Below are positions 1 through 6,423 of a DNA stretch of 26,859 nucleotides, piece by piece. A program made the translations under genes and the position numbers. This DNA comes from Promethearchaeota archaeon (GTDB lineage Archaea > Asgardarchaeota > Lokiarchaeia > Sigynarchaeales > SOKP01). The notes below the pieces were generated by a model. The model was not told the DNA's origin. It searched no databases and was given only the letters and a program-made list of their open reading frames with translations. The DNA is taken from positions 1-26,859 of the forward strand of contig WJIN01000257.1 of the NCBI GenBank assembly GCA_014730295.1. The letters are read 5' to 3'. The first letter of the stretch is position 1. Each line of letters begins with the position of its first letter.

Positions 1-227
1 AGAATAAGAAGTCGCACTGTCGATGTAATGTATATTTTGGATATTTTTTTTATAGGATATGAAAATCTACTCCCTTCTTTTCTATAGTTCACTATCTAAC
101 AAAACTACCAAAGAGATATTAAAATCTACCGCTCATAGAATTCATAGAATATGTAGATCTCCATAATCTATATATTGATGGTTGGTGGCTGGATATCATT
201 CTTTTAACAAATTCATACTTATTAGGC

Positions 228-746
228 TTATCGCAATTCTCCTTTTTTATCTCGAAATAAATTAAGTAATCGAGAAAAGAATCCGCTGTCTTTTTCAATC
301 TTTTGATAGTACTCATCTATTTGCTTCTTCAACAATTTTTTAAATTTATCAAATATATCCAAATTAACGCAGGTCTTATCAAAATCTTCTAACTCATTTT
401 TAAACATTTCATAGAATAAATCTAAAGCCTCTTCGGCTTCTACAGCGATTTTTACTTTTTTCATGTTCTTATCCATCAGAGCTATTAAAATAAGCCCATG
501 TTTTTTTACGATTAAAGTTTCCACCTTACCGCCTTTGATTAAAGTCTCGTTTAGTGAGGCTAAATTTTCTTCTGAATATGTGCTTAGCGCACTGAAAAAG
601 GGTGCAATCAAATGTTCATTAATTTTTTCGTCTTTCTCATCGACTTTCACGGAGACTAGGGGAACTCCATTTAAAGTTGCAATGATTACTCCTAAAACTT
701 TTTTTTCAGGTATATTCTGTTCTAATTTTTCGTTTGTTTCGGTCAT
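228..746 (-). CDS. Roadblock/LC7- or longin-like small protein
   Basis: This is a 172-residue protein with no signal peptide or membrane segment. Residues 16-110 alternate short hydrophobic strands and helices (VLGVIIATLNGVPLVSV, then a helix with SALSTYSEE, then VETLIVKKHGLILIALMD, then an acidic helix). That order is typical of Roadblock/LC7 and longin-like domains, which in Asgard archaea are numerous and thought to act as regulators or partners of small GTPases. Residues 115-172 form a charged, probably helical tail. No catalytic motif is visible and no GTPase gene lies in the window, so the partner is unknown. The ATG at 746 lies about 25 nt downstream of a TATA-like box (771-779) with no Shine-Dalgarno sequence, which fits a leaderless or near-leaderless mRNA. 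The fold assignment rests on the sequence pattern only. Confidence 0.6.
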   Translation of the reverse strand: MTETNEKLEQNIPEKKVLGVIIATLNGVPLVSVKVDEKDEKINEHLIAPFFSALSTYSEENLASLNETLIKGGKVETLIVKKHGLILIALMDKNMKKVKIAVEAEEALDLFYEMFKNELEDFDKTCVNLDIFDKFKKLLKKQIDEYYQKIEKDSGFFSRLLNLFRDKKGELR

Positions 747-770
747 CTACAACACATTTCGATCAAATTG

Positions 771-779
771 TTTATATCA
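771..779 (-). promoter_or_regulatory. TATA box of the Roadblock-like gene
   Basis: The minus strand reads GATATAAA here, about 24 nt before the ATG at 746. Archaeal transcription starts roughly 25 nt downstream of the box centre, so the message would have almost no 5' leader. Confidence 0.45.
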
Positions 780-824
780 TTCTGTAATTATCCCAATACC
801 TACCAATTAAATAGAGTAAGTTCT

Positions 825-836
825 AGCTTTAAAGCT
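825..836. repeat. 12-bp perfect palindrome AGCTTTAAAGCT
   Basis: A perfect palindrome lies in the 119-bp gap between the MFS gene end (866) and the Roadblock-like gene start (746). It sits upstream of the TATA box of the latter and could be a regulator site or simply an AT-rich chance palindrome. Confidence 0.3.
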
Positions 837-865
837 TTAGTAGTTTTATATATGTCATTACTTCC

Positions 866-2080
866 TTACATATCCTTAGGATATTCAAATTTTAAGGCAA
901 AAATTGAAATTGACCCGAAAAAAATCGCCGCGAAAGTATAGCCCAGCATGTAAGAATAGGTATTGATGAGGGGAGTAATTATGAAAGGTAAAATCGCAAA
1001 ACCCCCAATTTGAAGTAGAACATTAACTAATGCAGCTCCTCCTCCGACATGTTCTTCTCTTATCGGGTCAGAATTTACTGAGGACATTAGAACGGGAATT
1101 TCTAAAAGGATAGCTGGGAGAGCTCCTCCACCAATTCCCGCGATTATCACACCAATCCACAAAGCTAATAAAGTCAGCGGGGCTAAAAACCAAGAGAAAA
1201 ATATTCCTGATGCGGTGCTTAATCCGATTATAACTAAGAGCTTTTTTCTCCCAATTTTTTTAGTTAATGCGGGTAATGATAAGGCACCTACGACTCCGAG
1301 AAGATTTACTAGGGCCGCTAAAAATCCTCCTTGTGCCTCTGGTAAACCATACACGATGTTTGAGGCCAATGGGAGTGTTGACATAAAGGAAACCATACCC
1401 CCAAATGCTAAAAATCCTCCGAAGCCAGCTAACCATATAGTTTTGCTTTTTATTGCGGTTTGAACGCCTTCAATCAGTTTAATGCTTTTTAACTCTTTTC
1501 CTGGGGGGGCGTCCTTAGCCAATATAAAAAATATTCCACATAAAATTAACACCATTATTCCCATTATACTTGTGGTTATGATCCATTCTGGGAAATAAGG
1601 GGAGGCTGCCATCCCTATAGAAAGACCAATAAACATTCCCGTAGTAAAAATACCGCTTGAAAGTGCTGTTTCTTCAGGTGGAAACCACGCACTTATCATC
1701 TTAGGTGCATTCGGAAATAATAATCCCCACGCAGTCCCTACAGATGCCATAGAAACTAATAAGACCACATAATTTCCCAACAAAGCGCGCCCAAGAAATC
1801 CGATTCCTCCAAACACCATTGCTAAGCTCACGGTTTTTCTTACACCCCATGAATCTGCCAATATCCCTCCTGGGATACTCAAGATTCCTGCAATAAGGAA
1901 GGGAAGTGTAAAGGCAAGATTAAATTGTGTGATGTTTATATTGTAAAGTATCATCAAAGAACTTTGTAATGTAGGCATCGAATACCAGCCTATAGACAGA
2001 GTAAATATGCAGAGCCAAGAAATTCCTAATACAACCCAACGATATGAATTGGATTCTCCACTATTCATTTTACTATTCAA
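866..2080 (-). CDS. MFS transporter (substrate unknown)
   Basis: This is a 404-residue polytopic membrane protein with about 12 predicted helices, the usual size for the major facilitator superfamily. The loop between helices 2 and 3 has the motif-A-like GGILADSWGVRKT (residues 71-83). The central loop near residues 190-200 is hydrophilic (KDAPPGKELK), separating two six-helix halves. The first half (GWYSMPTLQ, then a Gly/Ala-rich fourth helix with FPNAPKMISAWFP) resembles the nitrate/cyanate-like MFS branches, but that is not enough to name a substrate. Two in-frame Met codons (residues 1 and 5) make the exact start uncertain. It has no operon partner: its upstream flank is a 770-bp gene-poor stretch and its downstream neighbour has its own promoter. 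Confidence 0.85.
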   Translation of the reverse strand: MNSKMNSGESNSYRWVVLGISWLCIFTLSIGWYSMPTLQSSLMILYNINITQFNLAFTLPFLIAGILSIPGGILADSWGVRKTVSLAMVFGGIGFLGRALLGNYVVLLVSMASVGTAWGLLFPNAPKMISAWFPPEETALSSGIFTTGMFIGLSIGMAASPYFPEWIITTSIMGIMVLILCGIFFILAKDAPPGKELKSIKLIEGVQTAIKSKTIWLAGFGGFLAFGGMVSFMSTLPLASNIVYGLPEAQGGFLAALVNLLGVVGALSLPALTKKIGRKKLLVIIGLSTASGIFFSWFLAPLTLLALWIGVIIAGIGGGALPAILLEIPVLMSSVNSDPIREEHVGGGAALVNVLLQIGGFAILPFIITPLINTYSYMLGYTFAAIFFGSISIFALKFEYPKDM

Positions 2081-2260
2081 AGTTTTACTTGTTTTTTTTA
2101 GTATTGTTCTGGAGGTTTTAAAACTTTGTTTCTTTTAACTTATGTATTTGGATAATGAATTGCTTAATTTTCCTAATTATAAAAAAATATCTTATAAGGT
2201 GGTTTATTATTGATCATCATGGTTTAAGTACAAATTAAGACTTAGAATGATAAAAAAAAC

Positions 2261-2268
2261 TTTATAAA
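2261..2268 (+). promoter_or_regulatory. TATA box upstream of a structured stretch
   Basis: TTTATAAA, preceded by an A-rich run, is a good archaeal TATA box with no annotated gene after it. The predicted start, about 25 nt downstream, would fall at the first of a series of inverted repeats. Confidence 0.35.
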
Positions 2269-2296
2269 CCAGAAAGGTGTTTTGTGATAGTAAGAA

Positions 2297-2368
2297 GTGT
2301 CTATCATAGCGGAATACAAAATTCCTGAGGTATTGATACCTCTACCAGACGTGATTGAGGTTGTTTAG
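2297..2368 (+). pseudogene. possible N-terminal remnant of a HTH regulator, or structured RNA
   Basis: A GTG-initiated reading frame gives 23 residues starting VSIIAEYKIPEV before a TAG. The IAEY/F-x-IP opening resembles the N-terminus of bacterio-opsin-activator-like (HTH_10) archaeal regulators. The same frame stays readable past two stops to about 2470, but no helix-turn-helix is recognisable. The same DNA also contains two perfect inverted repeats: GGAAT-acaaa-ATTCC (2311-2325) and GAGGTAT-TG-ATACCTC (2327-2342). A small structured RNA is therefore equally possible. Neither reading is secure. Confidence 0.2.
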
Positions 2369-2811
2369 GACTAATTTTATGTAAAGGTTCAGACGTTGCT
2401 CGCCTTTATGATGGATACTTCTGATGTTCTTCTTGGTTTTTACACACTGTTGTTGGTTTGGTATTTTCCTCGATTTCTTCTTTTTTCAATCTGAAGCTTA
2501 TTGTTTTTTATCATTAAATTAAATTTTTTATTAGAATACAAGAAATTTTAGAAATCTAATCCTTTCCCTTCAGTTTATCGTTCTATTCCAACTGAATCTG
2601 TTGCATCTCCTTATGTATAATATCAGAGGATAAAACACATCCCATTTATCTTTATACTTGTCGCTATTTCATATGTTCTCGTGATTATCTTTTGGTAATC
2701 TTCACCCTTGTCAAATCCACTTAATACAACTAAGGTCTTAATCTAATCTGATTTGTGATAGTTAGATTTATATTTAGGAAGAAAAACTTGGTATTTTTGA
2801 GATTTTTAGAA

Positions 2812-2826
2812 ATAAAAAAAAGAAGT
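2812..2826 (-). terminator. T-rich terminator of the histone gene
   Basis: On the minus strand, about 25 nt past the histone stop codon, the sequence is TTCTTTTTTTATTTC. Oligo-T tracts without a hairpin are the usual archaeal termination signal. Confidence 0.45.
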
Positions 2827-2850
2827 TATTAAAAATACTTCAAATTAGAT

Positions 2851-3063
2851 TTAGAAGTATTTAATAGCCAGAAGGATGTCGTCACGAGTTATTTTCTTTC
2901 TATTTGCATGCTTGGTTAATCTAAGCGCAGTTTTAGTCAAGCCTTCTGCACTTGTTTCTAACCAATTAACTAACTCGTCTACGGCATCTCGGGCAACGAT
3001 TTCGGCTCCGTTATGCTTCATTAATCGCCTAATCGGAGACCAACTGATATATTCTCCCGCCAT
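2851..3063 (-). CDS. archaeal histone
   Basis: This 70-residue protein is a complete single histone fold, the normal size for HMf-type archaeal histones, which wrap DNA as dimers and longer multimers. Visible landmarks are the alpha1 segment PIRRLMKHNGAE (residues 10-21), equivalent to the conserved R-(I/L)-(I/M)-K-x-x-G-A motif; a long central helix (residues 25-53); and the end motif NRKKITRDDILLAIK (residues 54-68), equivalent to the K-T-I-K-x-x-D-I family motif. There is no extended N- or C-terminal tail. The ATG is fixed by a strong Shine-Dalgarno GGAGG (3073-3077 on the minus strand) nine nt upstream, one of the clearest ribosome binding sites in the window. The gene stands alone. Confidence 0.95.
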   Translation of the reverse strand: MAGEYISWSPIRRLMKHNGAEIVARDAVDELVNWLETSAEGLTKTALRLTKHANRKKITRDDILLAIKYF

Positions 3064-3072
3064 AATTCATTT

Positions 3073-3077
3073 CCTCC
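3073..3077 (-). promoter_or_regulatory. Shine-Dalgarno GGAGG of the histone gene
   Basis: GGAGG with 9-nt spacing to the ATG at 3063 decides the histone start. It contrasts with the leaderless-looking genes elsewhere in the window. Confidence 0.7.
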
Positions 3078-3110
3078 ACTTTAGTTTTTAAATTGATTTG
3101 AATTAATTTT

Positions 3111-3123
3111 TAATTATATATTT
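3111..3123 (-). promoter_or_regulatory. TATA box of the histone gene
   Basis: The minus strand reads AAATATATAATTA. Its position predicts a start near 3087-3090 and a leader of about 25 nt, long enough to contain the GGAGG. Further TATA-like stretches lie at 3143-3157. Confidence 0.4.
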
Positions 3124-3530
3124 GTTATAATAACATATATCTTACATATATTTAAAGATTATGGTTTATGCTCAATTTTAAGAGAAAAAAAACTAAAAAA
3201 AATGCACGACAAAATTCGAATATAGTGAGATGATCAATCTAATGGAAGCTGGGAAGAATCGTCGAGAAAGTGATTTTCTCCAGAATTTGAAAAGAAAATG
3301 CTATAATATCATCAATTCTCTCTTAATTTAATTTAAACTCAACCTTTAATAAAAAAAAATAAAAATCTAATCAAATTCCAAGAAGCTATAACCCAGCATT
3401 TTCGAGGTGAAAAATCATAAAAAAATTTTTAAATTTCGAATACTATTACCAAGAAAATCGTTCTCCAATCGCTTCAACCTCATTTATTTCGTGCTACTAT
3501 GCAATAGCAATCATTCTAAATAGTAAAACT

Positions 3531-3540
3531 TATTTTATAA
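3531..3540 (+). promoter_or_regulatory. TATA box of the MBL-fold hydrolase gene
   Basis: TATTTTATAA is centred about 24 nt before the ATG at 3560, so transcription should begin at or beside the start codon (leaderless mRNA). Confidence 0.5.
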
Positions 3541-3559
3541 CCAAAGCTAAATAGAAATA

Positions 3560-4564
3560 ATGAAAGAAGTATATCCCGGTATTTTTCTGATAAAAGAGAA
3601 GGGTACTATTGGTGCGGTCAAGCCACCCGAAAACATTTATGTAATAGCGGGAAAGGATGGACTTATTTTTGATGGAGGATATGGAAATAGAAAAACAGTT
3701 CGTCATGTGATAGAAGGGATAAATAAAATAAGAAGGGTCTATTTTAAAAAGAAGAAAACCTTTCAAGTCACTCGCGTCCTACCGAGCCATGTTCATCCCG
3801 ATCATTTTTCTGGTTTGAAAGCACTGAAACGATATCTCAATATAGATATTCTTCTTACCGAGAAAATGGCAGAAGTTATCCAATCAAGGCAAAATTTCTA
3901 CGATTATTATGAATCTAATAACTATTTCAAGCAAAATTTTATCAAGGATAATCTCGGGAATGTATTAAAATTTCAATTAAGGAAACCGCTGCTTCGCTTT
4001 TTTTATCAGATTATTTATGGTTTGTCGTTTATTCAAGAGCCAGACGAGATTATTGATGAGAAAACGAAAATCACCATTAATAATCAGGAATGGGAAATTT
4101 TTCCTTCCCCAGGGCATTCTTCAGACCATATTTCGCTGTATAATGAACCCGAAGGTGTTTTATTTTCGGGTGATAATATCCTTCGCACTGTCACCACCTG
4201 GCTTGGCCCTCCTAATTCCGATATAGAAGAATATATCCACACCATTAAGAGAATTAGAGCGCTCCCAAACCTCAAGCTAATCCTTCCTGCACACGGAAGT
4301 CCGATAACTCAGCCCTATGAAAGAATTGAAGAGATCTTAGAGCATCGAAAACATAGAACTCAGCAAGTATTAAAAATCGTCCAAAAACACTCTAATCACG
4401 GAATCACTCCCGAAGAGATTATTGAAATTCTCTACACTTCACAAGGACGAATGATGTATGGAGTTGCAAGGGGTTGGGTCGTGCTCACCTTACAGATGTT
4501 AGTAGAAAAAGGGCGGATCAAATACTTGATTAAGAACGAAGGAGTCAAATTTTATCCCGCATAG
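3560..4564 (+). CDS. LACTB2-like MBL-fold metallohydrolase
   Basis: The 334-residue soluble protein has the full zinc ligand set of the metallo-beta-lactamase fold: H77-x-H79-x-D81-H82 in PSHVHPDHFSG, H186 in PSPGHSSDH, D205 in FSGDNIL and H245 in LPAHGSP. Residues 262-334 form a winged-helix-like C-terminal domain beginning HRTQQVLKIV and containing GVARGWVVLTLQMLVEKGRIKY. This MBL plus C-terminal helix-turn-helix layout is that of LACTB2, a family that includes ssRNA endonucleases as well as uncharacterised hydrolases. An insertion (residues 105-160) is rich in aromatic residues and may cap the active site. The substrate cannot be told from sequence. The gene has its own promoter and no operon partner; a T8 run right after the stop probably ends the transcript. 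Confidence 0.85.
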   Translation: MKEVYPGIFLIKEKGTIGAVKPPENIYVIAGKDGLIFDGGYGNRKTVRHVIEGINKIRRVYFKKKKTFQVTRVLPSHVHPDHFSGLKALKRYLNIDILLTEKMAEVIQSRQNFYDYYESNNYFKQNFIKDNLGNVLKFQLRKPLLRFFYQIIYGLSFIQEPDEIIDEKTKITINNQEWEIFPSPGHSSDHISLYNEPEGVLFSGDNILRTVTTWLGPPNSDIEEYIHTIKRIRALPNLKLILPAHGSPITQPYERIEEILEHRKHRTQQVLKIVQKHSNHGITPEEIIEILYTSQGRMMYGVARGWVVLTLQMLVEKGRIKYLIKNEGVKFYPA

Positions 4565-4566
4565 GC

Positions 4567-4575
4567 ATTTTTTTT
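4567..4575 (+). terminator. oligo-T terminator after the MBL-fold gene
   Basis: A run of eight T begins four nt after the TAG stop, as expected for archaeal U-tract termination. Confidence 0.5.
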
Positions 4576-4618
4576 GGCAAGAAGGATGCTTATCTAATAT
4601 AAATGTTTCCATGACTTT

Positions 4619-4635
4619 GCTTACAAAATGTAAGC
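4619..4635. repeat. inverted repeat GCTTACA-aaa-TGTAAGC
   Basis: Perfect 7-bp arms flank a 3-nt spacer between the convergent MBL-fold and GPH transporter genes. It could be a dimeric regulator site or a small hairpin. A TATA-like AATATAAAT (4640-4648) follows immediately. Confidence 0.5.
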
Positions 4636-4703
4636 TCAAAATATAAATCCGTGGTGTTCCTTCAATAACTTGGATGCGATATCATATTATCTCAACTCTT
4701 TTT

Positions 4704-4767
4704 CCATAACTCGCGTAAAATGTAGGAGACTGTTTCTCATCAACCTTAATTTTACGCGTAGTTATGG
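4704..4767 (+). ncRNA. long hairpin followed by T run: candidate small RNA or terminator
   Basis: The left arm (4704-4721, CCATAACTCGCGTAAAAT) is complementary to the right arm (4749-4767, ATTTTACGCGTAGTTATGG), giving an 18-bp stem with one bulged base. The 27-nt loop contains a further GAGA/TCTC mini-stem. On the plus strand the stem is followed by TTTTTT, resembling a factor-independent terminator. A TATA-like box at 4640-4648 could drive a short transcript beginning near 4670 and ending here. The element lies between two convergent genes, so a terminator, a small RNA and a protein-binding palindrome are all possible. Confidence 0.4.
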
Positions 4768-4839
4768 TTTTTTCTTGAATTTTAAATATGTAGAATAATA
4801 AAGATAAAAAAATAAGATTAGAGTTAGATTTAAGCTATG

Positions 4840-6288
4840 TTATATTTTTCCTTCTCTTTTGAGTTCTTCAATGAATTCTTTTTCCTTTTGTTGATGTACC
4901 TCATGAAGCTGCTCCTTTTTCTCTCTCCATTCTTTTCCTTCAAGGGGATAAAAATACATGATTCCCGCAGCAATAAGTATAAGTATAGCGGGTATGAGCA
5001 TAAAACTGAGCATTACCCCCAATTGAACACTCGTTAATTGAGCTGGTGAATAACCACCCAAGGAAATATCTGGATCGAATCCAAAAGCACCAGCAGTAAG
5101 TAAAAGAATCATCGGACCTATTGAAACCGCAGGTTTTGTAATTAAAGCATTCATACCAGAATAACTTGTTTCTCTACGCTTACCTGTCAATAATTCATCA
5201 TGGTCAATAATATCCGCCATAACCATCTGGTTGGTAAGAAAATACCCCGAAAAACCAATTCCTATCATAACCATTGTTATAATGGAAAGTGGGAAGGTCC
5301 ATCCTACACCAGCGAATCCGATTAAGAAACTCATTCCCGTAAATGAGAGGGTAAATATGAATGCTTTTTTTAATCCAATTTTGTTAACTATTCTTTTATG
5401 GATCGGTAGAAAAAGAAACACAAATATAAAGAATATTAGCAGAGGTATTATTTTGTCTGTGAAGCTGTCTAAACCTAAAACATAGGTAAGATAGAAAAAT
5501 AAACCATTAGTCAATATGAATTGCGCGGTCAAATAGATAAAATTCCCTGCTTCAAAAATCAGAAATGGTTTATTATCAATAGTTTTTAGAAAGCTATCTT
5601 TGAAACTCAAAGGCTCTTCTTTGATTGCATATTTATTTTCCTTGATGAAATAGCTGCTCACAAAAAGAATAACCCCTCCAACTATTCCAATTACGATCAT
5701 AATTATTCTAAATAGATCGAAATTAGGATCGAGGTTATATGGTTCTTCATTAAGAAAGAATGGAAACACAAATGAAAGTAATAATGCAAGCGCTTGTGCA
5801 ATTGACCCGTAAACCATTAAGTCGCTTCTAGCATGTTCAGAGACCGTCATCTCAGCTGGGAGACTATAGGAGATCAATCCTACAGTTGTAAAAAGCGTGT
5901 CGAAAAGGTAAAGTAGTATCAACATGTGCAAAAAGACAACCAACCAACCTGTACCGAAAGGAAACCAACATATTATGAATAGTATTGCATATAAAGGTGC
6001 ACCATATCTGATATAAGGTTTTCTCCTACCGCGTTTTTCAGAACCGGTTCTTTCTTGAAAAAATCCAATTAGAGGATCATTAATTGTATTCCAAAAGATA
6101 AAAATTGTCCATACAATTGCTGCTAAATTGGGATCTAATCCGAATTTTTCAACATAAAATGTTGTAAATCCCACCGTAATTACCAAACCAGAAAATAGAC
6201 CACTTGTGAACGCGATTCCCGCAAATGAAAGCTTTGTTTTTAAGGGTAATCTATCCTCAATATAAGATTTTGAATCATTGTCTGACAT
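4840..6288 (-). CDS. GPH-family (MelB-like) sugar:cation symporter
   Basis: This is a 482-residue membrane protein with about 12 helices. The GPH (glycoside-pentoside-hexuronide:cation symporter, MFS_2) signature is clear: NTINDPLIGFFQERT (residues 67-81), where the Asp lines the cation site in MelB-type carriers, followed by the basic loop KRGRRKPYIRYGAPL (85-99). The C-terminal cytoplasmic tail (residues 445-482) is strongly charged and helical (EWREKKEQLHEVHQQKEKEF). Such carriers import oligosaccharides or glycosides with sodium or protons. The exact sugar cannot be read from sequence, though the nearby GH4 glycosidase remnant fits a carbohydrate context. It is divergent from the helicase gene with 135 bp between them and convergent with the MBL-fold gene. 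Confidence 0.85.
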   Translation of the reverse strand: MSDNDSKSYIEDRLPLKTKLSFAGIAFTSGLFSGLVITVGFTTFYVEKFGLDPNLAAIVWTIFIFWNTINDPLIGFFQERTGSEKRGRRKPYIRYGAPLYAILFIICWFPFGTGWLVVFLHMLILLYLFDTLFTTVGLISYSLPAEMTVSEHARSDLMVYGSIAQALALLLSFVFPFFLNEEPYNLDPNFDLFRIIMIVIGIVGGVILFVSSYFIKENKYAIKEEPLSFKDSFLKTIDNKPFLIFEAGNFIYLTAQFILTNGLFFYLTYVLGLDSFTDKIIPLLIFFIFVFLFLPIHKRIVNKIGLKKAFIFTLSFTGMSFLIGFAGVGWTFPLSIITMVMIGIGFSGYFLTNQMVMADIIDHDELLTGKRRETSYSGMNALITKPAVSIGPMILLLTAGAFGFDPDISLGGYSPAQLTSVQLGVMLSFMLIPAILILIAAGIMYFYPLEGKEWREKKEQLHEVHQQKEKEFIEELKREGKI

Positions 6289-6388
6289 ACTTTAAATCAG
6301 TTTTGTTTGTTTTTTTGTTAAGATTTTATTAAAATTATTTAATATGTAGAATTGGCTATAATAAAATAAAAATCTTTCACAGTTGTCC

Positions 6389-6398
6389 TATTTAAAAG
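6389..6398 (+). promoter_or_regulatory. TATA box of the Hef-like helicase gene
   Basis: TATTTAAAAG is centred about 30 nt before the ATG at 6424, predicting a leader of only a few nucleotides. Confidence 0.5.
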
Positions 6399-6423
6399 GG
6401 AAGATTTCCTACTTTTTACAAAT

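Larger units (their letters stand above)
2081..2850. other. 770-bp gene-poor region
   Basis: No convincing complete gene is present. The region holds promoter sequence for the MFS gene at its left edge, an isolated TATA box with downstream inverted repeats (2261-2342), and a T-rich minus-strand tract that probably ends the histone transcript near 2812-2826. The rest (2420-2800) is AT-rich with many stops in all frames. Confidence 0.6.
3064..3559. other. 496-bp divergent intergenic region
   Basis: This stretch separates the histone (minus) and the MBL-fold hydrolase (plus). It holds both promoters and a small hairpin (GAGAAA-gtgat-TTTCTC, about 3264-3280). A 33-codon ATG frame (3230-3331) has no recognisable product and no good ribosome binding site. 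I see no RNA gene. Confidence 0.5.

Noticed and set aside
119..316. 65-codon minus-strand frame at the left edge
   Set aside because: It overlaps the Roadblock-like gene in another frame, has low-complexity composition and no family signal. I see no feature in 1-227.
3230..3331. 33-codon ATG frame between the histone and hydrolase genes
   Set aside because: No good ribosome binding site, no recognisable product, and such lengths are expected by chance in this DNA.
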